From NCBI GenBank assembly GCA_934148535.1, contig CAKPDF010000002.1, positions 62,001 through 126,000 on the forward strand: a stretch of 64,000 nucleotides of DNA, in the 5' to 3' direction. The notes beneath the pieces are model-generated. The model had not been told where the DNA came from. It did not search any database and saw only the letters and a list, made by a program, of their open reading frames with translations. Every line of letters begins with the position of its first letter. Within the stretch, counting starts at the first letter, position 1. Source of the stretch: an uncultured Bacilli bacterium (GTDB lineage: Bacteria; Bacillota_I; Bacilli_A; RF39; UBA660). The position numbers and the translations under genes are program-made. Shown in pieces: positions 19,029 to 26,803 of this stretch.

Positions 19029-20726
19029 TTATTTAGTTAATTTTATTAGAAAACTAAATATAAACATAAATAATATATTAAATGAAAATGAGTTTATTAT
19101 ATTTTGAGAATCAATTCCTGTTTGTGGTGGAAGTTCCTCTATAACATCTCCACCTTTAGCATTTTCAGCATTCATATAAATATATGTTACTACAATAGTA
19201 CCATCAATATAATTGCCTTCAACCTCTCCCTCTACTTTATCAAATACATAACCATCAAACTCTTTTAATTCAGTAATATAGCTATTACCAACCATACCAG
19301 TATTAGTAATTTCATTTATTAGTTCATTTCCATCTTGATCTACATATCTTACTATTAGGTTACCTTTTAGAGCATTATATTTTAAATGCATATGGAAATT
19401 AAAATTATAATTTTGATATGCATTATTTGTATATCTACCATTAATCTTAAGAACAGTATTATTTAAACTTTTAGAGTCACCAGATAATAAAGTACCAACT
19501 TTTTCTTTGATAGCATCATCACCTTTATCTTCATCACGCATATATTCACCAATTGAAAAATTATCTGAAGTCTCATCATTTTTATTTTCATTTTTATAAT
19601 CAAAACCATATGATAACAAATTATTATAAAATACATCATAACTTAATTTTATTAATTCAGCATTTGATTCTAATACACCTGTTGAACTTTCAGAACCATT
19701 ATAAGAATAAAATACAGAACTAGCCTCATCATTTAATTCATTTAAATTAGAAGCATTAAAATTATAAGTCTTATTAAAATATTTTAATAAATAGTCTTGA
19801 ATACTTTCATACCCTAAACTCTTTAAATAATTTTCAACATCATTCATAATTGATATATTATCATCTATAATATATTTTTTAGTATCTGCTACAAAAAGAT
19901 TATTTAATTTTTTATTATTCATAGATTGAAAATTCTTTAATTCACTAGTTTTATTTCTCAAATTATAAATAGCATTCATTATAGGATCTCTATCCCCAAA
20001 AATTTCTCTTAATATTCCTTTAGAAAATTGATTTAAATTACTTTTATTAGTATTATACTTTTTGTTGTAAAAATCTAAATAATACTTATCCAAATCTTCT
20101 ATTCCCTTATAATTCATTTCTTTTAAAGCACTATCTAATACTTCATCACTTAAATAACTATTAAATTCATCATTATTTTTAGAAGCTTTACAATATGGAA
20201 ATATTGCTTGAATAGCAGTATTACAACTTCTATATATAGTATCAACATTATTTTTATTATCATTGTTTTTAATATCATTACCATTAAAAGTAGTTTCATT
20301 TTCTGTTGGTTCTACCTTTTTATATTCAGCTCCCTCATAACTATCAGGATATATTACAAAAGAAGAATCTTCATAGTTATATTGATATTTAGAATTATTT
20401 ACAATTGTAATAGTTACCAAAAAAGTATCTCCTGGTCTACCCAAAATTTTATTAATATATTCATTATAATTTTCATAAATATATTTAGTAATTTCGGGAG
20501 AAATAACAAAACTCTCTTCACTATAATCCTCTGGAATAGTAAATGTTACTCTATAGTAATATGCCCATTCATCATAATCATAATTAAATTCAGAATCTAC
20601 TATAATTCCTTCGCTAGTAGTAAGTTTTTCTGGTTGTTCAACCTCCCATTTATTCTCTTCAGCATTTACAAATAACATTGGTACTGCTATTAATAATGCC
20701 ATTAACACTAATTTTATTTTTTTCAT
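19029..20726 (-). CDS. Sortase-anchored surface protein with MucBP-like domain and LPPQTG signal
   Basis: 565 residues. An N-terminal signal peptide (MKKIKLVLMALLIAVPMLFVNAEE) is followed by a long helical and beta middle region without a recognised family. A MucBP-like domain follows (about 455-515, LIVRYVDQDGNEL, then YVFDKVEGEVEGNYIDGTIVVTYIY). The sorting signal is LPPQTG with a hydrophobic stretch (FNILFMFIFSFLI) and a Lys-containing tail. The protein should be cut between Thr and Gly and linked to the cell wall. Its ATG overlaps the stop of the sortase gene and has AGGAGGG, so the two are a coupled enzyme-substrate pair. Confidence 0.88.
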   Translation of the reverse strand: MKKIKLVLMALLIAVPMLFVNAEENKWEVEQPEKLTTSEGIIVDSEFNYDYDEWAYYYRVTFTIPEDYSEESFVISPEITKYIYENYNEYINKILGRPGDTFLVTITIVNNSKYQYNYEDSSFVIYPDSYEGAEYKKVEPTENETTFNGNDIKNNDNKNNVDTIYRSCNTAIQAIFPYCKASKNNDEFNSYLSDEVLDSALKEMNYKGIEDLDKYYLDFYNKKYNTNKSNLNQFSKGILREIFGDRDPIMNAIYNLRNKTSELKNFQSMNNKKLNNLFVADTKKYIIDDNISIMNDVENYLKSLGYESIQDYLLKYFNKTYNFNASNLNELNDEASSVFYSYNGSESSTGVLESNAELIKLSYDVFYNNLLSYGFDYKNENKNDETSDNFSIGEYMRDEDKGDDAIKEKVGTLLSGDSKSLNNTVLKINGRYTNNAYQNYNFNFHMHLKYNALKGNLIVRYVDQDGNELINEITNTGMVGNSYITELKEFDGYVFDKVEGEVEGNYIDGTIVVTYIYMNAENAKGGDVIEELPPQTGIDSQNIINSFSFNILFMFIFSFLIKLTK

Positions 20727-21460
20727 TATTTTACCCTCCTAGATATTATTAATAAATATTTCTTATCATAATCATTATAATTTTGATTATAACTACAAGT
20801 TTGTAATATAAGTACTTCATCATCATTTTCTACATCTACGCCAGTATCGTATAATGATTTATTCTTTAATTTTAATATGTGATTATACCAATCTGTAGCG
20901 CTATCAAATTTTAAATTCATATAAGACCAATCACTAGTTTCGACATATACAGAAAATATAGCGTATGTCCTAACCTCGTTTTCTAATGTTAAAGTTATGT
21001 TTTTGTGATTTTTATAATAATTTTTATCATAATACTTTTCTAAATTACTAAAAGGTGTCTTAATTTTTGAAGAATTATGACCAAATATTAATATTTTCTT
21101 TGAAGTATCAAAGTCTATTCTATAGTCTGCAAATACTTCACCATATTGATCATATTCCTTATAACCGTTATGATTTAAATAGTAAGAATTATTACTACTT
21201 TGAAAAACAACTTCATCTATATTAGTATCAGATATAGATATATTTCCTACTACATCATTATTATTATAAGCCTTCTTAATTTTATCAATTTCAGTAATTT
21301 CTACTTCATTTGACTCCTCACTATTTACTAATGCTACCTTCTCTATTTTTGGTTCTTCTTTATAAGTAAAATAATTATCAACATATAAAGAAACTAAAAA
21401 ACTTAATGATGCCATCACAAATAATAGATAACTCAAACGCTTAGTTACTTTTTTATTCAT
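20726..21460 (-). CDS. Class B sortase
   Basis: A membrane-bound transpeptidase of 244 residues. One N-terminal membrane segment (about 9-27) is followed by the class B layout: NNSYYLNHNGYKEYDQYGEVFADYRID, the catalytic His in ILIFGHNS, the catalytic Cys in LILQTCSYN and the Arg in LLIISRRVK. The acidic stretch after the anchor is typical. The LPPQTG protein encoded immediately downstream is the likely dedicated substrate. The gene follows a 435-bp gene-free region with one promoter-like sequence. Confidence 0.92.
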   Translation of the reverse strand: MNKKVTKRLSYLLFVMASLSFLVSLYVDNYFTYKEEPKIEKVALVNSEESNEVEITEIDKIKKAYNNNDVVGNISISDTNIDEVVFQSSNNSYYLNHNGYKEYDQYGEVFADYRIDFDTSKKILIFGHNSSKIKTPFSNLEKYYDKNYYKNHKNITLTLENEVRTYAIFSVYVETSDWSYMNLKFDSATDWYNHILKLKNKSLYDTGVDVENDDEVLILQTCSYNQNYNDYDKKYLLIISRRVK

Positions 21461-21635
21461 ACCAATACCCCCTTATTCAATTAGTATGATTAACTACACA
21501 ATTAATTATTAAATTATACTTTACTTCAATAACAATATGTGCCATTTAATATTTTTTTATTCAATAAAAGAATAATTTTTTATTATATTGTCCTATAACG
21601 CAAAATACTTAACTTAAAATTACAAACTGTTTTAA

Positions 21636-21665
21636 TTAAATTGATTCAAATACTTTTTTCTTCAT
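21636..21665 (-). CDS. Possible nine-residue leader peptide
   Basis: ATG at 21665 has an excellent GGAGGG site seven bases upstream, but the frame stops after MKKKVFESI. It lies about 50 bases past a predicted start site and 175 bases before the sortase gene. It could be a translated leader that controls the operon or the remnant of a deleted gene. Nothing downstream resembles a clear attenuator. Confidence 0.3.
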   Translation of the reverse strand: MKKKVFESI

Positions 21666-21722
21666 ATAAACCCTCCTACTTAGTTATGTAATGCAAGCAT
21701 AATCTTCGTTAGTCGGTTATAT

Positions 21723-21751
21723 ATCCTAGTATAAAATTTAATTTTTGTCAA
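21723..21751 (-). promoter_or_regulatory. Candidate promoter of the sortase operon
   Basis: Perfect -35 TTGACA (21751-21746), 17-base spacer, then TAGGAT (21728-21723) as a moderate -10. The perfect -35 and its position before the leader support it; the -10 is imperfect. Confidence 0.5.
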
Positions 21752-21859
21752 GAAAAAATTCAATTTTTTTAAAAAGTGAAGCTATAACAGCACAAAAATT
21801 ATTTTTTTAACTTTTAATTAACCCTTTTTAAAGTACAATTTACTTTACAATAAATTTAC

Positions 21860-21889
21860 AAAAAGGTATACAATTTTCATTGTATACCT
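21860..21889 (-). terminator. Strong intrinsic terminator downstream of ffh
   Basis: On the minus strand an 11-pair stem AGGTATACAAT / ATTGTATACCT closes a GAAA tetraloop (21889-21864) and runs into TTTTTGTAAATTT. It begins seven bases past the ffh stop. Confidence 0.9.
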
Positions 21890-21895
21890 GTAAAA

Positions 21896-23203
21896 CTAGA
21901 ATGGTAATTTAAAATTTCCATTTCCCATCATTTTCATCATTTTCTTCATTTCTTCAAATTGATTTAACAATTGATTTACCTCTGTTACCGTAGTTCCAGA
22001 TCCTTTAGCAATTCTTTGCTTTCTTGACGCTTTTAATATAGCTGGATTTTTTCTTTCTTCTTTTGTCATAGATAGCACTATTGCTTCAGTATGGGCCATC
22101 TTCTTAGGATCAATCTTAACATTGTTTAATCCCATCTTTTTAGCACCTGGTAACAATTTTACTAGATTTTCTAGTGGTCCTAATTTTTTAATTTGTTTCA
22201 GTTGTTTTAAGAAATCTTCTAAATCAAAATTACCTTTTGTCATTTTCTTAACTAAATCTTCAGCATCTTTCTCATCAATTTCAGAAGATACTTTATCTAC
22301 TATACTTAAAATATCTCCCATTCCTAGTATTCTAGATGCCATTCTATCTGGATAAAATTCTGACAATCCATCCATTTTTTCACTAACACCAATAAACTTT
22401 ATTGGAACATTTGTTAAATGTCTTACAGAAAGTGCTACACCACCTCTTGTATCACCATCCATTTTTGTTAAAATTACTCCAGTTAAATGCAATTTGTCAT
22501 TAAAACCATTTATTACATTTATTGCATCTTGTCCCATCATTGCATCTATAACTAAAATTGTTTCATCAGGTTTAGCAAAGTTTTCAATTTCAACTAATTC
22601 ATCCATTAATCTTTCATCAATTTGTAATCTACCAGCAGTATCTATCAAAATATAATTAAAATTGTTTTCTTTAGCATACTCTAAAGCATTCTTTACTATC
22701 TCTAATGGTTCCTTCTTCCCTTCTTCATATACTTCAATATTTAATTCTTTTCCTAATTGTTTTAATTGTTCTATAGCAGCAGGTCTATATACATCACACG
22801 CTACCAAAAGGGGTTTCTTCTTATAATTCTTTCTCAAATAATTAGCAAGTTTACCAATAGTAGTAGTTTTACCAGAACCTTGTAAACCCACTAACATTGT
22901 TATAGTAGGATACTTATCAGTAACTAATTCTTCTTTTTCTCCACCTAACAACTCAGTCAATTCATCTCTAACTATTTTTACAAATTCCTCACCAGGAGAT
23001 AATTTACTATTTACATCAGTACCTAATGCTTTTTCCTTTACTTTATTAGTAAACTCTTTTACAACTTTATAGTTTACATCGGCCTCTAATAAAGAAAGTC
23101 TTATCTCTCTCATCATTTCATTTATATTATCTTCTGTTATCTTTCCATAACCTTTTATTTTATGCATCGCATTTTGTAATCTATCACTTAAATTTTCAAA
23201 CAT
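21896..23203 (-). CDS. ffh: Signal recognition particle protein Ffh
   Basis: The SRP54 GTPase that delivers ribosomes making membrane proteins to FtsY, about 435 residues. N domain (1-90), then the G domain with GLQGSGKTTTIGKL, DVYRPAAIEQL, LIDTAGR and LTKMDGDTRGG. A Met-rich M domain follows (about 300-435, ending KKMMKMMGNGNFKLPF) for SRP RNA and signal sequences. AGGTGATTAAA precedes the ATG at 23203, so the longer GTG start at 23212 is unlikely. YlxM and FtsY are not adjacent. The SRP RNA gene is not recognised in the window. Confidence 0.97.
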   Translation of the reverse strand: MFENLSDRLQNAMHKIKGYGKITEDNINEMMREIRLSLLEADVNYKVVKEFTNKVKEKALGTDVNSKLSPGEEFVKIVRDELTELLGGEKEELVTDKYPTITMLVGLQGSGKTTTIGKLANYLRKNYKKKPLLVACDVYRPAAIEQLKQLGKELNIEVYEEGKKEPLEIVKNALEYAKENNFNYILIDTAGRLQIDERLMDELVEIENFAKPDETILVIDAMMGQDAINVINGFNDKLHLTGVILTKMDGDTRGGVALSVRHLTNVPIKFIGVSEKMDGLSEFYPDRMASRILGMGDILSIVDKVSSEIDEKDAEDLVKKMTKGNFDLEDFLKQLKQIKKLGPLENLVKLLPGAKKMGLNNVKIDPKKMAHTEAIVLSMTKEERKNPAILKASRKQRIAKGSGTTVTEVNQLLNQFEEMKKMMKMMGNGNFKLPF

Positions 23204-23268
23204 TTTAATCACCTAACAATAATTATACTATAAAAAAATATTTTTTTTAATAAATTAACTAAAAAAGG

Positions 23269-23297
23269 TTGATTTTTTTTCTTTTTTTTCATATAAT
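23269..23297 (+). promoter_or_regulatory. Sigma-A promoter of the tRNA-Gly gene
   Basis: TTGATT (23269-23274), a 17-base spacer of nearly pure T, and a perfect TATAAT (23292-23297). The predicted start is about 10 bases before the tRNA 5' end. It is divergent from ffh. Confidence 0.85.
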
Positions 23298-23314
23298 TAG
23301 TATGTATTGAAAAC

Positions 23315-23389
23315 GCAGATGTGGTTCAACGACTAGAATTCGACCTTGCCAAGGTTGAGACGAGGGTTTGACTCCCTTCATCTGCTCCA
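23315..23389 (+). tRNA. tRNA-Gly (anticodon GCC) with non-canonical D and T loops
   Basis: 75 nt with encoded CCA. Acceptor GCAGATG pairs with CATCTGC; discriminator T73, and G1-C72 and C2-G71, are the glycine identity elements. D stem is GTTC/GAAT, anticodon stem CGACC/GGTTG with loop TTGCCAA (GCC at 23348-23350), T stem GAGGG/CCCTT. The D loop (AACGACTA) lacks the universal G18-G19 and the T loop (TTTGACT) has T instead of C56, so the usual elbow contact is lost. Promoter and terminator are both good, so it is probably expressed. It may be a specialised rather than the main tRNA-Gly. Confidence 0.88.
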
Positions 23390-23400
23390 TAAGAAAATAT

Positions 23401-23425
23401 AGCGCCAATTACTGGTGTTTTTTTT
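23401..23425 (+). terminator. Intrinsic terminator of the tRNA-Gly gene
   Basis: AGCGCCA and TGGTGTT pair around a five-base loop (two G-T pairs) and continue into a run of T, 12 bases after the CCA end. Confidence 0.7.
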
Positions 23426-23459
23426 ATGGAGCAATTTGAAGGGAACCCTCATCTCAACT
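23426..23459 (-). repeat. Inverted, degenerate copy of the tRNA 3' half
   Basis: ATGGAGCA, GAAGGGA, ACCCTC and TCTCAAC appear here in the order of the reverse complement of tRNA positions 23390-23351, with one four-base deletion and a few substitutions. On the minus strand it reads as a tRNA-Gly 3' half ending GCTCCA. It may be a remnant of a second tRNA or of an att site. Confidence 0.65.
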
Positions 23460-23478
23460 AAAAAAATCAACATAAAAT

Positions 23479-24225
23479 TCACTTACTACTAATAAAATTA
23501 ATAATATCCGATTTTATAAAATTCCATCTCACACATACTATATATCTATCCCCTCTATTACTTGAATTTCCTTCAACATCTCTCTTTTTTGGACCTATAG
23601 TCATACAAAAAATATAGGATGATGTAAAATCTAAGCATCTTTTTGATAGAATAAAATCATATAAATCATATTTCATAATCCAAACGTAATCATCTATAGT
23701 GCCACATACCAATGCATCTATATCATAATTTGAATTACGACCTCTTACAATAAATCTATCTATCATATCAACAATTATTTTAGTTTTATTAATATACTTA
23801 TTAAAAATATCTATTTCATTTTGATATTTTTTCTTATATTCCTCACTACTTAATCTTTTTGAAAAATCTTTTCTGCCCTTATCATCAATAGCATATCCTT
23901 AATGATAATCAACATATTTATCAACTATTTTATAAGGTATTCCAATCTCACCTAAATATTTTTTAAATTCTTGTAATTGTTCATGATGCATAGAATTACT
24001 ATTTCCACATTTTAAACTAACACTTTTAACATAATTTTTATATTTAATAAAAATATCTGCTTTTTGTACCATGTGATTTTTCCAACACTTAATTGCCTCC
24101 TCATTATCAATATTTTCTCCAAATAATTCTTTTAAAAACTTAACCGTTCTTTCATCTAACTCATTTAAAAACTTATTGTTAAATAAATTAACAAAATCAA
24201 GTTCATTTTGATAACCATAATTCAT
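23479..24225 (-). pseudogene. Nuclease-like hypothetical protein split by one in-frame stop
   Basis: One frame of 248 codons runs from ATG 24225 (AGGTGGG site) to 23479, interrupted only by TAA at 23901-23899. The first half (108 residues, MNYGYQNELDFVNLFNNKFLNEL, then KADIFIKYKNYVKSVSLKCGNSNSMHHEQL) has a D...S-x-K spacing reminiscent of PD-(D/E)XK nucleases. The second half continues GYAIDDKGRKDFSKRL, then VRGRNSNYDIDALVCGT. Because the frame is otherwise clean, the stop is recent or is read through. The function is unknown. Confidence 0.6.
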
Positions 24226-24244
24226 TTACAATCCCACCTAAAAA

Positions 24245-24358
24245 CAAAAGAGCACACTATTTTTTAGTGTACTCCGAATAGATATGTCTCCTTCTTACCT
24301 GAGGCATAAATTATCAATCAAATTTTCACACATCAACACACAGTAAGTAATTGATGTA
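24245..24358 (-). ncRNA. Predicted small structured RNA, about 114 nt, unknown class
   Basis: It starts after a consensus promoter (24364-24392) and ends at a strong terminator (24250-24274). Two hairpins precede the terminator: CATCAA/TTGATG enclosing a loop with CTTAC, and TGCCTC/GAGACA (one mismatch) enclosing a loop with GTAAG. The loops can pair by five bases, suggesting a kissing interaction. It could be an independent small RNA or a leader with attenuator for the gene at 24225. A 16-codon frame (24257-24307, MPQVRRRHIYSEYTKK) lies inside but lacks a ribosome binding site. It matches no RNA family that I recognise. Confidence 0.6.
24250..24274 (-). terminator. Intrinsic terminator of the predicted small RNA
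   Basis: On the minus strand GAGTACACTA and TAGTGTGCTC form ten pairs (one G-T) with an A5 loop, then TTTTGTTTTTA. It lies 25 bases before the ATG at 24225, so it could also act as an attenuator. Confidence 0.85.
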
Positions 24359-24363
24359 CCATC

Positions 24364-24392
24364 ATTATAACAAAATAACTTATTAATATCAA
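24364..24392 (-). promoter_or_regulatory. Sigma-A promoter of the predicted small RNA
   Basis: TTGATA (24392-24387), 17-base spacer and a perfect TATAAT (24369-24364) on the minus strand, just past the stop of the gene at 24410. Confidence 0.85.
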
Positions 24393-24409
24393 GATTATCT
24401 TAATATTTT

Positions 24410-24964
24410 TTATTGCAACTTATCATGTATATAACCTAATAAACTCTCAAAATTATCTATAATAAATATCTGCATATTTTTATCATATACTACTAAATCA
24501 TACTCAGACATATTAGTAATAACATGTTCTACAGAAATACCACTTTCTATTCCTAAGTCCGTTGGTCTTTTTCTTTTTTTACCATTATATTCTACTTCTT
24601 TTAATAAGCCAATACTAACTAACCAACTACAAATATCAGAACCCTTTAAATTTTTCATATTATCATTTGTCTTAAGTTCATTAATTCTACTAGCAACTTT
24701 GCTGATAGATAATTTTTCATCTGTAATTCTATATCCTTTGATAGTATCATTATCCATATAAAATGGAATACTACCACTAGTTCTCTTTTTATTATTATTT
24801 TTAATAACATCATCCAACACTTTACTAACATAAAATAAACACCTAGAAATTCTAACATTGTTTATCATATCATTGTCATTACACTTTTTATCAGTTAATG
24901 GATTAATACCATTAGCCATCTTTTCCATATAATTATTCGCGTGTTTTAATAATTCCAAATCCAT
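24410..24964 (-). CDS. Conserved hypothetical protein
   Basis: 184 residues, soluble. The N-terminal helix ANNYMEKMANGINPLTDKK, then NNVRISRCLFYVSKVLDDVI, and the C-terminal ICSWLVSIGLLKEV with NGKKRKRPTDLGIESGI form a pattern I associate with a widespread uncharacterised Firmicutes family, perhaps DNA-binding through a winged-helix-like C-terminal part. The last 30 residues (YDLVVYDKNMQIFIIDNFESLL) are predicted beta-alpha. It lies 48 bases after the EEP-like gene and probably shares its transcript. Confidence 0.65.
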   Translation of the reverse strand: MDLELLKHANNYMEKMANGINPLTDKKCNDNDMINNVRISRCLFYVSKVLDDVIKNNNKKRTSGSIPFYMDNDTIKGYRITDEKLSISKVASRINELKTNDNMKNLKGSDICSWLVSIGLLKEVEYNGKKRKRPTDLGIESGISVEHVITNMSEYDLVVYDKNMQIFIIDNFESLLGYIHDKLQ

Positions 24965-25012
24965 ATAATCCCATCCAATTTTAATTGCACTATAAATAAT
25001 AATGTGATTAAA

Positions 25013-25738
25013 TTAATATTTCTGTTTTTTTCTCACCTTTATTAATATTGGATTACTATTACTTATTTTATTAATTTTCTCACCACTAACCATTCTACTT
25101 TCTAATATCTCATAAGCATCACTTACAAAAACATGATTAGTTGTTTCAAATCCCTTCGAATTTTCCATATCCTTATTTGAAATATGAACTAATCCTATTT
25201 TTTCCATTTCCCTAATAAATTTTTGAAAATCAGGATCACTTTCTGTCATATAAAACTCTCCCAATAAAATTGGACCAAAATCTCTATAATTTTTAATATG
25301 TTCCAGTAATACTTTTAGCTCCTTAATTCTAGCCTTATTACTTTGAGGTTCTAATTTAGTATTAATAATAAAATCTTCATCAGTCTTTACTGTAGTCAAT
25401 ATTCTAGGAGCATTACCTTTACATACATTTGGTAATAATGTTAAATGTCTATTCTCAACCTCTAATGGCATATTTCTAGTTATTACAGGATTTATCTCAC
25501 TATTACCAAAAAAAGACAATCTTCCATAATTACTATTTCCTGCTATATAATAAGTATCTCCTAACCTCTTTTGTAATTTCATCTTTCTAAACATCATTAT
25601 TTCCTGTGCCCCAAAGTATGTTATATTATACTTCTTTATATAATTTGCTAATATTTTTAAATAATCATATCCATCCCAATCACTAGACCAAGATTTACTC
25701 TCTATATTCATACTAGCTATAGTTATTTTGCTATTCAT
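25013..25738 (-). CDS. Endonuclease/exonuclease/phosphatase-fold protein lacking catalytic residues
   Basis: 241 residues. The fold is suggested by ITIASMNIESKSW, YFGAQEIMMF, FIINTKLEPQSNKARIKELKVLLEHI, ILLGEFYM, TTNHVFVS and NSNPILIKV, which follow the order of the EEP motifs. However, the catalytic positions differ: NTH is NTK, GDFN is GEFY, DH is NH and the final SDH is SNSN. Only the Asn of MNIE and the Glu of AQE remain. It is therefore probably not a working phosphoesterase. No signal peptide is seen. It lies between an EamA-type transporter and a conserved unknown gene. Confidence 0.65.
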   Translation of the reverse strand: MNSKITIASMNIESKSWSSDWDGYDYLKILANYIKKYNITYFGAQEIMMFRKMKLQKRLGDTYYIAGNSNYGRLSFFGNSEINPVITRNMPLEVENRHLTLLPNVCKGNAPRILTTVKTDEDFIINTKLEPQSNKARIKELKVLLEHIKNYRDFGPILLGEFYMTESDPDFQKFIREMEKIGLVHISNKDMENSKGFETTNHVFVSDAYEILESRMVSGEKINKISNSNPILIKVRKKQKY

Positions 25739-25786
25739 AATATCACCCGTGCTATATATAATAGCACATTTTTATTGTTTTTACAA

Positions 25787-26620
25787 CTAGTTAATTAACA
25801 ATATTCCAATTATTACACATAATACCCCTATTGTTTGTTTGAGAGTAGGACGTCTTCTACTATCTTTTAAAAACATTGATATTACTAAAATAAACAAAAT
25901 AGAAGCAGGTCTTTCATAAGAAGATAAAGTAACAGATCTTTCACTTATAAAATTTACTAAATATAATTCTGAAAATCCAAATATTTGTTGTATAAAACAC
26001 CAATCAAATACTTTTTTATGTTCCCTATGATATTTAAATGTATAATCACCTGAAAATATTATCGTTAGTAGCACATTTAATATCAATATAAATACTGCAT
26101 TTGATAAATAAATTAAAATATAATGAGTAACGTAACTTAAAAATAAAGTCGTAAGTACTCTTAAACATATTATTCCATTTACATTCTTTAGTCTTATCTT
26201 TGAATTAGATATTATAAATACACCAAATATTGTTAGAATTATTGATATAATTGATAGCACTCTCATCTTTTCTATTCCAAGTATTACATCTATTATAAAT
26301 GCTATTATTATTCCCAATGCCAAATAAGAAGAATCCTCAAAAGTATTTAAATATTTTAAACAATTAACGGTAGTATTTTGTTTAAGATATCTAAGTATCA
26401 TAGCGCACACCAGTAATATCACCACGTACACATTCATCTGAAATCTAAAATGTCCTGTTAAATACTCAATAATAGTCATTACCAATGAAAATGGTATCAT
26501 AGTTACACACATATAATAAAAATAATCTTTATCACTTGATCCTATATCAGATAAATGTTTATCAATAAATTGTCCTATAGCACCTATTAAACCTGCTACA
26601 ATAATCATAGTTATATACAT
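25787..26620 (-). CDS. EamA/DMT-type membrane transporter
   Basis: 277 residues with nine or ten hydrophobic segments in two similar halves, the pattern of the drug/metabolite transporter superfamily. The first segment (IIVAGLIGAIGQFIDKHL) and the last (LKQTIGVLCVIIGILLIN) are characteristic. The substrate cannot be read from sequence. Upstream (26621-26803) is a gene-free AT-rich stretch. Confidence 0.72.
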   Translation of the reverse strand: MYITMIIVAGLIGAIGQFIDKHLSDIGSSDKDYFYYMCVTMIPFSLVMTIIEYLTGHFRFQMNVYVVILLVCAMILRYLKQNTTVNCLKYLNTFEDSSYLALGIIIAFIIDVILGIEKMRVLSIISIILTIFGVFIISNSKIRLKNVNGIICLRVLTTLFLSYVTHYILIYLSNAVFILILNVLLTIIFSGDYTFKYHREHKKVFDWCFIQQIFGFSELYLVNFISERSVTLSSYERPASILFILVISMFLKDSRRRPTLKQTIGVLCVIIGILLIN

Positions 26621-26803
26621 ATTACTTACTCCTTTGATATTATAAAAATACTTTCTAATCTAATTATAAACTACATTAATAATAATTGCAAAAGTTTTTG
26701 TTTAAATACAATACATCAGTATATATTTAATACTTACTTATACCACAAAAATAGTTAAATATATAAATATCAAAAAAAGATTATAAGTAAATATAATCAA
26801 TCA

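Larger units (their letters stand above)
21461..21895. other. Gene-free region between ffh and the sortase operon
   Basis: 435 bp without a substantial gene. From the ffh side it holds the ffh terminator (21860-21889), AT-rich sequence, a minus-strand promoter (21723-21751), a GGAGGG-preceded nine-codon frame (21636-21665), a weak AT hairpin near 21560-21590 and a second TATAAT at about 21515. It is best read as the promoter and long untranslated leader of the sortase operon. Confidence 0.55.

Noticed and set aside
20208..20675. Plus-strand Ile/Phe-rich frame opposite the LPPQTG protein
   Set aside because: Antisense artefact of an Asn/Asp/Tyr-rich gene.
24245..24358. Possible SRP RNA (near ffh, CAGG and AAGGAG present)
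   Set aside because: The conserved apical GGAA tetraloop with flanking TCC/GGA and the AGCA side are not present in the right order.
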